Shown here piece by piece: positions 34,864-46,395 of a DNA stretch of 64,000 nucleotides (its first letter is position 1; each line of letters begins with the position of its first letter). The stretch is from the NCBI GenBank assembly GCA_950295325.1, contig OX485809.1, positions 12,648,001-12,712,000 of the forward strand, written 5' to 3'. Position numbers and translations under genes: made by a program. This stretch comes from Polytrichum commune (Eukaryota; Streptophyta; Polytrichopsida; Polytrichales; Polytrichaceae). Under the pieces are notes generated by a model, which ran no database searches, was not told the origin of the DNA, and saw only the letters and a program-made list of their open reading frames with translations.

Positions 34864-37800
34864 ATGGGGAGTGCAAGAGCAGCCAATAGAAGAAGTGGGA
34901 TTATACGTCCTGGTCCCGAAGAAAGGGTTTGTAATGCCAGAAAAAGAGAGAGGGACCGAGTACGGCAACAAGAGTGTAGAAATAGAAAAAGGGTTGCCAT
35001 TGAGTTGCAAAGACGGGCTGTTGAGGAAGAGATTAGGGAGAGGCAAAACTCCATTAGAGTTGGGGCTAGAGTGAATCAAAGGCATGTGCGGCGTGATGCA
35101 AATGCCATCATAGATGTCGTCTACTCCACTTTGAATAAGTCTGTAGACTTCCATCACCAAGAAGCCGTTTTGCATGCAGTTTGGTCAGATCGCCTTGCAG
35201 CCGTTGTTTTGCCGGAGTCTCGCAGGCTTGCAGCACAACTTGAGGCACAGAAGGAAATTATAGCTGGTTTGGTACAGTCATTGTCGGAGGTAAAGAATGC
35301 AAGGTGTAGGGCCGATCTTGTGACGAAGCATGCGATCTTGACGGCGGCAGTAACTTCAGGAGCTTCCACATCCAAGAGGCAGAAGGCGCGCTTGTTGGGA
35401 GTTCACCCTCGCAACGTAAGAGCGGCAATCCAACGGCGGAGTTCAATAGAGAGCACAGACCAAATTGTGTGGACACTCTCCGTAAGAAAAATGAGGAAAG
35501 ATGCCACTAGCGAGTCTGTGAAGGCTGCAGTGATTGCTTGGTGGGTTGCTGAAACTCGGGCGAGTCCAAATCGCAAAGAAGTTGTGAAGCATTGGATTGC
35601 CCCTGGTGTTAGAGAGAAACACCACTGCCAGTACTTGCTTGAATCACATGTATGGGTTTTCAACTCCATGTAAACCCCTATGTGCACAATTGTGTTTAAC
35701 TTTGTCTGAAATTAAGAAGACTTCTAATGGCTGTATAAGGGTTTAGGGTTTATAGATATTGTTGGTTAGTCATATAGAGTAACAAGAACGTTGGGGCACT
35801 CCAATGGAGTCGTGTTCATTACTGAAGTAAGTTGGTACCACGTATGTTTTCTAGGGTTCAGTTGCTAGCTTGTATGCCATTTCGGATATGGGAAGTGACA
35901 GTGATTGAGTCTGTGGTAAGTCATAGAGAATAACAAGATCTTCCGGGCAGTCCAATGGAATCCTGTTGAAGGGTGATGTAGGTTGGTACCATGTACATGT
36001 ATTCGAGGGGTCAATCGGTAACTTATATGCCATTTTGGTGGACTGATGATGACTTCAGGTGTATACCAGGGTCTTCAACTTTTTTTATGAACAATAGTTG
36101 AACTTGTACATATGAATTGTGAAAGCGTAGTGGATTCGGGTATCTGCTCAAACTTGCTATGGACTCATATTGAATCCCATGGAACACGTGATGAAGAATT
36201 AGTGACTATGATTGGCGGATCCTGAGTATTTCTAGTTTCAGAATTCAACAACAGTTACATGTGGTGTCTTGCTGGCAGATGGAGTTCTACTTACGATTCC
36301 AAGCAGCGAATCCAAAAGTAATTATAGGTAAGCGCATGTTTGATTCCTTCCAACCTTGGTTTGTCAAGAAACTAAAAGAACGAAATGTTTGTTGTTGTAT
36401 ATATCATGTCGAAATGGAAGAGTTGAGGGTGGGTTTTAATCATATGAGAACCAAGGCTGATTTGCACCCTGAGAAGGCCTGTGACTGTGATTGTGAAGAC
36501 GTCTGTCAATCTACTGGTGAGAATCAGTGTTGTGCTCGTTTGTGTACTTTTTCTGGGGTTACAGCCATGGTTGATTCCATACTGTGCCCTAAGAAGGATG
36601 ACAGTCAGTGGCATGCAAGGGAATGTGTGTTTGGAGAGTGTGTTAATTGTGGTGTTGATTTTTTACCCATCTGTCCAATTGAAGAAGAAGGACCATCTAC
36701 TAAGCTTGTGAAGTGGAAGCATTTCTCTCTACAGACTATTACTACTAAGAAGGGACTAGAGAGAAAGAAGTTGCAACTGGTTTATAAAGAAACCACCTCG
36801 GATCAGCTGCTAAGCTATCTAAAACCGAAGCTTCAAGTTTTTTCACGTCACTATTTTGTGGCAAAGTGGGAAGATGAACAGTTTCAGATGTGCCTTGCTA
36901 ATTTCCCGGCAAATACAATGGTCTCTGTCATAGATTTTGCAGAAAACTATTCCTTTGAGGTCCAGAATGAAGTGCAGTCCATGCATTGGCACAGTTATCA
37001 AGTGAGTATCCTTGTGCACATCTCATGGGTAAGAAATGCACACCCCGATCTTGAAGATGAGAGTACTAGGAATATTATGCAATATCACTTCTATATAAGC
37101 GATGATAGGAAGCATGATAGCTATTTCGTGCAACATTGTCTACAAATGCATTGGGACTCTATAGTTGAAGGAGGTTTTACTCCTAAAAATCATTGGATAT
37201 GGAGTGACGGATGTGCTGGGCAATTCAAAAGCAGAATTCCCTGGTACTTCGTCAGTCGATATCCAGAGATTACTAACGGCTGTGTTTGTGTTTGGTCCTT
37301 CTTTGGATCTGGTCATGGCAAAGGACCCCATGATGGCGCAGGGGCTGTGCTTAAGCGGTACATGCACAATGCCCAATTGGATGTTCATGGGCCTAAGCTC
37401 CAAGATGCTGAGACTGTAGTGCGTTTTTTAAGGGAAAAGTTGAGTATAAGGCCTAAATCCTGCTACTCAAGTGAGAGAACCCCTGTAGACAGAACGTTTT
37501 GGCACGTTCTTGAAGAGGACGTCGATAGAGAGACAGAGTATGATTGTGAACCCATTAAGGGATGCCGAGATGTGCATCAAATTCGGTCGGTGGGCAAGTT
37601 GGATGTGCACAAGCTGCTAAAAAGGAGTTTGGCATGCTTCTGCCCTCCTTGTGTTGACTCCAATTGGGAGGCCTGTGAAAATAAGGCCTGGACTGGGCCA
37701 TGGGAAGTGGAGGTCCTTGTTGTCCATCAGCCTGGCTATGTCCGAGGGGTTATCACTGAAAAATTTGCTGGGGACAACTGGGACGAGTTTGGCGTGAATG

Positions 37801-38183
37801 GTACGTATTTAGCATCCGTCCTTGAGTTAGGGGACAATTTTGTTGTTTCAGCTGCTGCCAATAATGAAGAAAACGTTGAGTTCCATCTTCTTGTATGTAC
37901 TAGAAAGATGTTTACTTGTACTGAGCCATTTCAATGCAAGTGGGGTGAATCATTTGACGTAGGTGACAAGGTAATTCAAGGAAGGTACTACCAAAGGTAT
38001 GGATTAGGGGCTCAATCCTACATTTTCTTGAGAAAATCACATTTGGCTCATCACAATGTTGATTACATTAGAGCTATCAAGTTCCCTATGCTTCAATGTA
38101 ACCACCGTGTTTCTGGGAATGATGTTGTTTATAAGTTGCCTCTCACAGTTGAGCAGGCAATTGATGAGTATGCGCAGTACTGA
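34864..38183 (+). CDS. DDE-type transposase-like protein, two exons, apparently intact
   Basis: Exons 34864-35649 and 36279-38183 join in phase (CAT then ATG) across a GT-AG intron and give 896 residues with no internal stop. The start is the first ATG of the frame. Residues about 15-75 are highly basic and coiled-coil-like (GPEERVCNARKRERDRVRQQ), followed by a helical region that may bind DNA (KRQKARLLGVHPRNVRAAIQ). A cysteine cluster (CCCIYH, CDCDCED) follows near residues 300-340. The catalytic-looking part has VIDFAENYSF (D481), WSDGCAGQFKSR (D572) and GSGHGKGPHDGAGAVLKR (D614), a pattern I know from animal and plant proteins thought to be RNase H-fold transposases. The exact superfamily is uncertain. 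Intactness suggests recent activity or host use. Confidence 0.75.
35650..36278 (+). other. Intron of the transposase-like gene, with an internal duplication
   Basis: Donor GTATGG and acceptor TTGCTGGCAG define a 629-base intron that joins two frames in phase. Inside it, about 35775-35882 and 35925-36034 are direct repeats (AGAGTAACAAGA against AGAATAACAAGA, CAGTCCAATGGAATCC, GGTTGGTACCA, ATGCCATTT). Confidence 0.6.
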
Positions 38184-40020
38184 AGGAGGAGGGGGTGACG
38201 CATCGTGGGGGTGGCTGCGATTTAGAGGGTCAAATCCTCTATGCGCATCATCAAAAATATTGGGCTCATTATAACTCGCCACCAGCTGCGACTTAGTGTG
38301 TTCTAGTCTATGTAGTTACAGATTTTCAGATTTGCAAGATTTTGTGTAATACAGAAGTGTTCTAGTCTATGGAGTTACATGTTTTTTGTATAGGACCGCC
38401 TTGTTGATTGGCAGACTTTGTTACAACTCTGGAGAACCAATCAATGACAGTTTCAGGATTGGGTTTGAGATGAAAAAGTTATAATCTATGAAAGGTTAAT
38501 CAACCTGGTATTCGGCACTTGAGTCCTTTTTCATGAGTAACCTTATACCCTTTTCATTTCAATTGTCATTTATATGCGTTCAATTCAAAATTTGGTTCTG
38601 GAATTAGCATAAAGGACCTTCTGTTAGTCTAAAAATGAATCGCTGATTGTAGTGGACCCTCAACATAACTGCCACTGATCCTAAGCCCCTAGGCCTTGAG
38701 AAAAATGACTTGACACCCATTGCAAACAGAATGATAAGATTTTTGTACAGTGAATCCCCAATCTTATATGCATAAAGAACTTATGTTCTCCTTGCAACTT
38801 TATAATGAGAGTTTGAAATGTACCATACTTGCTATGTTGTGAAATGAAAACTCAAATAACATAATTAGGTTGAGTATGCATATGTGTAATATAAGTGTAA
38901 TGATAATTGTGTAATTAGGAGAATTGTTCCTCAAAAAATAGACACAGTACTTGACCCTATTGGTTTATGAATTCACTTTGATAAATTTTCCCATGTAAGT
39001 CAAAATGTGTTCAAAACCTTTGTGTTTGTAGCAATAGTTATTTTTGAGCTCAAGAAGGTGCTCAGGAAGTGCCAATAAATATACGATTAGCAAGATTATC
39101 TATATGGTAATTGTTTTCCATGACCCGCTCTGTTCTTAAGTTCGAGTGATTTACACAAATCTTTGAGTCATACTTGTTAATAATTCACCACTTCAACTAG
39201 TTTCCTAAATTTAGACATGTCAACATCAACTTATATTCTCAATTCTATATTACATGTTCATAACAAGGTGAAATCTTACGTCCATATTGTCTGTGCACTT
39301 TACAAGGAAACCAAGAAAACCATACATCAAGAAAACCATGCATCAAGAAAACTATGCATCAATTCAACCATGCATGAAGAAAACCATGCACTTTACAAGG
39401 ATGGAGTGTTCAGAAAAAACTTCAACTACCATGTCCAGTTGTTCGCCACATGACTTGTTGACTACACTCCTATTGTGATACTACAGGAATGACCCAATAT
39501 ACCCCTCAAGGCAAAAGATCTGCAAGAAATGTTTGTTGAGCATCAAAACTGTTGAGATCTATAACAAACACCTATAAGAGTTTGCAAGACCTCTACATGG
39601 AGAATTGGGAACAGACCCAAAAACCTCTGGCTAACCTACTGTATATGAACTCATCCACCCCATCTCGGCATCCCTTAATGGGTTCACACAGCTTCTCAAT
39701 CTTTACAGTCTAACAGCTAGACTTTACTTGGCTTGATCTTACTCTTCTTCACTACATGAATTCAGCAAAAGTACCCGCAAAAATATACTTAAGAAAGAAG
39801 TGGTCATAAGCATATGACCATGGCAGTGAATTCAACGTTCATAATTGAACTACATGAGACGTTACCTAATCCGCAAACATCTTGGAACCACAGCAGTTCA
39901 AGAAAGTTTCTATCCACTCATGTACAATGCGCAACCACTAAATACCAAAAATGAAGTACACCTTTCTGTACACTCCACACCTACTTTGGTGTGGCTCCCT
40001 TGGCCGCTCTTGTCACCCTT
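38184..40020. other. Non-coding stretch with two small repeats
   Basis: GTGTTCTAGTCTATG(T/G)AGTTACA occurs twice (about 38299 and 38354). A minisatellite of CATGCATCAAGAAAAC units lies at about 39309-39395. A 35-base piece at 38492-38526 is identical to part of the RING gene at 50141-50175. No complete gene is seen. Confidence 0.5.
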
Positions 40021-40995
40021 TGTCGCGCACCTCTCCATGAGGAGTGCCCGAAACACCATGGGCACAAGGGGGAGCCCGGAGTGACACCCGGGACTTGTGG
40101 CGCCGTTGGTGAGAGGGCCCAAGTGATCCTAGTGTGGGTGAGGGCCCCGGGCGTTGGGAACGCCTCCCACCCACAAAGACTAGGAGGCATGAGGGTGAGG
40201 CCATGAGCTATGCGTAGCTCATGGCGTGGTGATTCTAGAATGCTCAAGATCACCTCAATCGGAGGTGTGAGCTAGGAGTTATGGCCATTTGAGTGGGGTG
40301 CTGTCCCGGGACAGCGCCCTGGTACAGCAGTTCCTGGGAGTGATTCCCGGGACTGCCAAGGTTCAAACAGGCATAACTTCCTCAAGACTTGCCGGAATGG
40401 GGCAAGTGAGGCGTCCATCGGCATCTACGTGAAGCGTAGATGAAGATGGAGTGGTTGGTTGTTATGATCTGACATCATACAAGGAAGTTATGATGGTCTG
40501 AAGCTGCTGGGGGGGTTCTAGGCCCAGCAGCTAAGGGAAAATGTCCACTTGGCCCCAACTCTTGGTAGAGAGACAAGAGGTTGGTTGACGGTGGGGTAGG
40601 GGCCCCGCGTAGAGTCCTAGAGGATTATATGGGTGAGGTGGTGTGGCCTCACCCACCCGAGGCCGAACGGCACGGCCTCCATGGGATTTGGCCCATTGTG
40701 AGGCCATAGTTGCCTAGTATGGTTCGGGTTGTTGTAGTGTTGCTCCGGCAACGCGATGATCAACATAGGATTGGACTTCCATGGATGGAAGTCCACATCA
40801 AAGAAATGGGTTACCGATTAAGGGGTGAGTCCCGAAAGCAAAGTAGGAGGGTTGGTTCCCCTCCTACGAACTATATGGTCCGGGGTAGGAGGAGCTAACC
40901 ATTAGCATGGCGGTATGCGAAGGGTTAGCGCTCGTAACCTTTGCTAGAAAGGAAAATTGGCAAGATTATTAAGGGACCTAGCAAGGGTTGCGACA
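40021..40995 (+). mobile_element. 5' LTR of a chromovirus-type Ty3/gypsy element
   Basis: The 975-base LTR begins TGTCGCGCACC and ends GGGTTGCGACA. It is followed two bases later by an initiator-tRNA-Met primer site. The LTR at 47212-48208 is the same sequence with few changes (about two in the first 70 bases), and a third copy stands alone at 11987-12947. Flanking bases CCCTT (left of this LTR) and ATCTA (right of the other) do not form a target duplication. Confidence 0.9.
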
Positions 40996-40997
40996 CT

Positions 40998-41015
40998 TGG
41001 TATCAGAGCAGGGTT
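40998..41015 (+). other. Primer-binding site, initiator tRNA-Met
   Basis: TGGTATCAGAGCAGGGTT directly follows the 5' LTR. TGGTATCAGAGC is the classical complement of the 3' end of plant initiator tRNA-Met, the primer of most plant chromoviruses and many copia elements. Confidence 0.95.
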
Positions 41016-42114
41016 CCAATATTTTGAGCTAGCACTTTGAGGGAGACATGGCTATCAAACTTGAGGGTTATTATGGTGAGCCCGGGTTTTCCAAAAGGTT
41101 GTAAGGCTCAAATTGGAACAAAGATCATGTGTAAATGGAATTTGGCCATACCATTAGTTCTAATGACAATGGTGGGCATGATGGTGGATTTAGTAAGGAA
41201 AATGGTGGAGTCCTTTGAAAGGGCTCCCGCACACCTCAAAAAAACATTTGGGCCCTAGAATACCGAATGCACCCAAAACCTTGGAGGGCATTAATGTTGG
41301 ATTGAAATTCCAATTCGAAATGCTTGCAAGGTATTGATGTTGGAATGAATTTGGTGCTAATGAGGCACCCGGGGCCTCTTAAGGCCTATGTGCGCTATTC
41401 AAACGCACAAATGAAGGATACACCTAAAATGGACGAGCTTTCTAAGAAATGCATCCTTTTAGGTGGGGTTTTAAAAACAGGTGGTGGATGCCTTGTTTAA
41501 GTCCCTAAGGCCTCTTGAGGACATGGTGGGGACCATCAAGTTTGCAAGAGCATTGAAGCCGATGGTCCCAAAGAGAAGTTTGGCGGCGCATCACCACAAG
41601 TGGCTTTAGCCAAAGTAGGTCCCAAAGAAATGAGTGCAAATTGTTTGGTCCATTTTACTTAGGCAAAACATGTTGGAGCCGCGGACGGAATGTTGAAAGG
41701 TGGCTTTATGCTTCCAAAGCAAATCATACTTGTGCCGCGGACGGAATGTTGGGAGGTGGGTTTGTCCTACCAAGGCAATTCATGTTTGTGCCGCGGACGG
41801 AGTGTGGGAAGGTGGCTTTGTGCTACCAAGGCAAAACATGTTTGTTTTGCGGACAAACTATTAGAAATTGGTTTTGTGGCACCAAACCAATTTGTCCCGC
41901 GGACAAAATGTTTAAAGTTGGCTTTGCGGACCAAGCCAAACCAAGTTGCCGAGGACCGAATGTAAGACGATGGCATTGTGGGCAAGGCTCGAAGCCTTAA
42001 GCCAAGGCCAAATCTTTTGTATCTTGAGGCTTAATGAATGGGAGAAATGTCTCATGTGTTGACAAAGAGGCTACCACTCCTTCTTGAGCCCAAAATTCAC
42101 AAGGAAGTTGGGGC
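41016..42114 (+). pseudogene. Degenerate gag region of the chromovirus
   Basis: No frame above 119 residues survives where gag is expected. A minisatellite of about 60-66-base units fills roughly 41650-41990. Each unit contains GTGCCGCGGACGGAATGTTG or a relative, then GGTGGCTTTGTGCTACCAAG. The frames crossing it are products of the repeat. Nothing else is recognisable. Confidence 0.5.
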
Positions 42115-43011
42115 TTGCCGATTGATAGAGCGGGCAAGCCCACCAAGGTGCGGTTTGGAAAGGGCGAACCGCATGAGACAAAGGAGGCCATGATGCATGT
42201 AACCTTTCAATGTGGGACATTGGATTTTTGTCAAAATTTCACACCATGTGAAATAGATGAAATGCATGTCATTGTGAAGGCCGCCTACTTTGAAACTCAC
42301 ATGATAGATGTGAGGTGCAAGCCGGTGAGCTTGCGGTGCATTATGATGTGTCATAATGGCAAAGAATTGAAGTTCAAATTGACAAGGACTCCTATGGTAG
42401 GAGGACCCAAGTTGAATTTGGTCTTAATGGACCAAATGAAAAATAGAAAACATAATGGTCGTGGTTCAATTGGAGCAACTCCAAGGAATGTATGGGGAGG
42501 CTAGGAAAGATGGGCCTCCTCCAAACCACATTGGTGGGATGTTGGTGAGATACAAGGATGTATTCACCAATGTGTTGCCCAAAAAGTTACCGCCAAGAAG
42601 TGAAAAATAACTTTGCTCAACGAGAGATGGAGTTCTTGAGGTATGTGGTGACAAAGGAGGTTGGTGGACGAACATGAAGAATGTCAAGGTAATCCAAAAA
42701 GAGAATTGGCCCTTGATTCAAGAAAAAGGCTTAGGTCATTTGTTGGCTTAGACAACTACTACCACCATTTCATTCATGGTTTTTCTAAGGTTGCTAGAAC
42801 CTTAGTCAACATGTTGGAAAAAATGGCTATCCCAAGAGTGGGATGAGCCTTGTCACCAAGCATTTGGGGAGCTCAAGAGTAACTTCTCTTCACAACATGT
42901 GGTTAAGTTTCCGGGTTTTCATGAGCATGTTGAGGTGCACATGAAGGCGAAGGACTTTACCATTGGCGGATGTTGATCCAAGATGGATGACCATTGCTTA
43001 TAGGAGTATTA
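42115..43011 (+). pseudogene. Protease and reverse-transcriptase remnants of the chromovirus
   Basis: The frame at 42115-42504 occupies the protease position, but no D-(S/T)-G is seen. The reverse-transcriptase end is recognisable near 42600-42840 by MEFLRYVVTKE and then LRSFVGLDNYYHHFIHGFSK, which matches the family consensus for the connection to RNase H. Most of the reverse transcriptase, including the YxDD box, is missing between 42500 and 42620. This is therefore a deletion as well as point decay. A DNA transposon starts at 43012. Confidence 0.7.
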
Positions 43012-44233
43012 GGGGCGGTTTACACTATGGACCATGAAGTTGGACCAGGGCTCTGCAAGGCAGCTGATTGGTTCTTGAAGTTGTCCCGGGACAACTTCGG
43101 TTTACACTAAGGAAAAAATGGCAGAGGGACCACGGAGGTTGAGGTCCCCAAAATATAATTTTTAAGGCCTAATAAATGCACTGACATGGTCCAACGGGTT
43201 TTTCGTTGAGAGAGGCAAGAGAGGTGGTCTGGTAGGAAAAGGCAAGGGCCCATGTCAGAGAAATGCCATTTCACGAATGTTTTAATGAATCTACCTTTTA
43301 TGTGCCTTAATTATATTATAGCCCATGAGACACACCAGCACTACCTTGCCCTACCCTTTAAACCCGCTTACACGTGTTTCATCAAACAACGCGGGACATC
43401 TAGAACTCAAGAATTCAAGTGCAGATTTGTTTTTTTGGTCTACCAGCTGCAATGTTTGGAATTTGGAGGCGTGTAATATACCATTGGAAAGGTCTTGAAA
43501 ATACCTTTCCAACGGTATATTACACGCTCCAAAATGTTTAAAACATACAGTTGAAAAAGAAATAAGAAAATACATAGTCGTTTAGTGACTGTAGATCAGG
43601 GTGGTCAAAAGAAGCGCAATGGGAAATCTTCTAACATTAATTATCAAAGAATTGAAATTTAGTGTTGAGGAAGGTTGGGTGGTAACAACATCAAATATAA
43701 TCAAACACTAAATATCCTATTTAGTGTAGTGAAACACAAGGTACATGTCACATGTAAATTACATTGAACATTTACAATTGCATCGCTCATTTTTTTTTTG
43801 TAAAAATTGTTGTGAGAAGATTTGCAAGCCACATCTTCGACACATTTAACAAAAAGTGAAGACAATTGAAGCCCAAGAGATGACAAGAGAATGATCAAAC
43901 TTTAAGGTGAAAAGAAGAAAAAACTAATTGACAAGATAAGTGAAGGCATGTGTAGGCAAGTGAAGGCAAATTGAAGTCAACAAAATGCTCAAACTTCATT
44001 TTCCCCCAAAACTGCCCTTTTTGGGCTTATATTAAAAAAATCAGCACATCCACTTCTTGCCGCATGGTCATTCTTCATGGTCCACATTCGGTTTACACCT
44101 AGTGAAGGGCCCATGAACCATGAAAACTAATATTTTAGTAACTCGGACCATGGAAGTCGTCCCATGAAGTCGTCCCACGCAAAATAGACCTCTTACATGG
44201 GACGACTTCATGGTCCATAGTGTAAACCGCCCC
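43012..44233. mobile_element. Inverted-repeat transposon family T, copy 2, inside the chromovirus
   Basis: GGGGCGGTTTACACTATGGA at the left and TCCATAGTGTAAACCGCCCC at the right form perfect terminal inverted repeats of about 29 bases (continuing CCATGAAGT / ACTTCATGG). The dinucleotide TA lies outside both ends. The 1,222-base interior encodes no transposase. It matches 27082-28448 throughout and has the same stem-loop at 43469-43527. The TA flank points towards Tc1/mariner-like mobilisation, but the GGGG-start ends are also compatible with PIF/Harbinger. Confidence 0.9.
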
Positions 44234-44940
44234 TAAGACCAAGTTCCTCTTTACCACCCGTGTTCAAGTTCGCGGAGCTTGAAAAAACCTTTTGAGGTGC
44301 ATACGGGGGGCGAGTGACTTTACCATTGGCGGATGTTAATGCAAGATGGATGGCCATTGCATATGAGAGCATGAAGCTCGATGGTTCGACTTGTGGAAGA
44401 AATGGCTATCCCAAGAGTGGGATGATATTTGTCACGAGTCTTTGGGGAGCTTAAGACCAAGTTCTCTTCGCCGCCCGTGCTCAAGGTCGCGGAGCTTGAC
44501 AAACCTTTTGAGGTGCATACTGGGGTGAATGACGTTGCCAATGGCGGATTGTTGATGTAAGATAGATGGCCATTGCATATGCGAGCATGAAGCTCGATGG
44601 TTGTCAAAGAAGACAACCAACTCATGACAAAGAACTTCTTTGCGGTAGTGCATTGCTTGAAGATGTGGCGACACTAGTTGGGGTCGCACAAAGTAAAGGT
44701 CTATAAGCACAATGTGTCCTAAAAGTATTTTGACATACAAGCGCAAGTGAGCGCCAAGTCATTGCGGTGGCATGATAGTTTGGCGCTTATGAAGGTGGAT
44801 TTGGTCCACAAACCGGACCGTGGAAATGTGGTGCCGGATGCGCTAAGTAGACCGGAAGAGTTCCAAGCAATGAGAACCATCCAAACCTTGTGGCTAATGT
44901 GTGCCGGCGAAGGAAACTTGTGATGCAAGATACGGGAGGG
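44234..44940 (+). pseudogene. RNase H remnant of the chromovirus, with internal duplication
   Basis: The sequence around 44234-44400 (TAAGACCAAGTTC, GCGGAGCTTGA, CCTTTTGAGGTGCATAC, ATGGCCATTGCATATG) is repeated at about 44452-44600 with a period near 218 bases. A diverged third version lies left of the transposon (42840-43000). The region ends with NVVPDALSRP near 44825, the usual end of the RNase H domain (NVVADALSR). Confidence 0.7.
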
Positions 44941-45964
44941 GTAAAATAACTACCCCAAAGCACAAAAGCTTTTAGGTGAGCTTAAAGATGTTAAGTTGGT
45001 GGACGGATTGTTCAAGTGCAAGCAAAGTTGGGTGTATGTGCCACAAGGCAAGTTGAGGCTATCGGTTTTGAAGGAGGAATTTGATAGTCCTATTGCCGGC
45101 CATAGAGGAGAAAGAAAAAACCGCCATAGAATGGTGTCATGGAGGTACCATTGGCGGTGCATAAAGGAAGATATAGCCCACTTTGTGAAGGCTTGAATCA
45201 AAGTGCAAAGTGAACCGAGCCTCTTACGAAAAGCAAGGCGGTTTCTTACAACCGTGCCTATTATGTCGGCGCCATGGCATAGTATGTGCATGGACTTGAT
45301 CACAAGTTTGCCGGAGTCACATGGGTATGATGCCATCTTGTTGATGGTAGAGTGGTTTGCCAAGTTGGCACACATGGTGCCGATTGTGGGAACCGCCACC
45401 GCGTTGGAGACCGCATAGCCTTTTCTCAAAGGATGGTTGAGGCACCATGGGTTGCCAAGAGTGATTGTGTGGGATCAAGATCCAAAGTTCACAAGTACAT
45501 TTTCAATGCATTTCTCTAAGGAGGTTGTATTGAAACTAAGGTTTAGCACGGCCGTGTATTCCCAAATGGATGGGAAAACAAAGTGTGTGAATGGAGACTT
45601 GAAGCAATACTTGAGGAACTTGGTGGGGGCGGACCAAGGAGATTGGGCGGACTATGTGGGTCGAGCGGAGTGTAATTGCAATGTAGCCACGCACTTGGCT
45701 ACCAAGGGGTGGTCTTTCGTGGTGGCTTATGGAGTGGATGCGCTCCAACCTATTAACCTAGCTCTCGAGGGGGCACATTCAACACTAGAGTTTAACCAAG
45801 ATGGTGAGGACTTGGCCAAGGATGGTAAACAAGTCTTGGAGATGACCAAGTTGTTGGTGGAGAAAGCCCGAAGGTGCTACGGAGTGCTAGTAAATGCCGG
45901 AAGACGCGAAGTGGAGAATGAGGTGGGCCAAAAGGTGTTGTTGAATGTGAACAACTTCACTTAG
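44941..45964 (+). pseudogene. Chromovirus integrase, broken
   Basis: SPIAGHRGERKN near 45090 is part of the zinc-binding head. WHSMCMDLITSLPESHGYDA near 45275 carries the first catalytic aspartate, and VIVWDQDPKFTS near 45465 the second. The expected TDGQTERVN reads MDGKTKCVN near 45570, so the catalytic glutamate is lysine. A stop at 45195 and another near 45418 also split the frame. The 175-residue frame 45437-45964 is the longest intact piece. The enzyme cannot be functional. Confidence 0.85.
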
Positions 45965-46099
45965 CCGGAAGGCCTCGCTCCAAAAGTTCATGTCCAAAAT
46001 TGGAGCTTCGTTTTCCATTGTGGAACAAGTGTTCAAGGACATGTATAAGTTGGAATTACCGCCGGACATCAAAGTGCATCCGACATTTCATGTCTCATT

Positions 46100-46395
46100 A
46101 CGAAAGTCATTTTAGGACGACACCTTGTGGCCCGATCACAAGCAAGTGATTAGGCCACGTCCCGACCTTGTGGAGGTCATTTGGAACATGAGGTAGGAGG
46201 GCATCCTCAAGTGTAGGAAACCCAAGTGAAAATGAAAGAAAATGTACAAAGGAGTACTTGGTGAAATGGTGAGGATACCATGAGAAAGAAGCCGTTTGGG
46301 TCGCGGCAAGAGACATGATGAACGCCAAGGAATTGGTAAAGTACTTTGAAGAAACTAAGGCTAGACATTCCAATAAAATGAAGCGTAGGCATTGA
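46100..46395 (+). pseudogene. Chromodomain remnant at the integrase C-terminus
   Basis: With stops and frame changes one can read YKGVLGEMV and then EKAVWVAARDMMNAKELVKY followed by FEETKARHSNKMKRRH. This resembles the retroviral chromodomain end (EYLVKWKGY...ATWE...). Chromodomains steer chromovirus insertion to marked chromatin. This assigns the element to the chromoviruses; the subgroup cannot be told. Confidence 0.65.
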
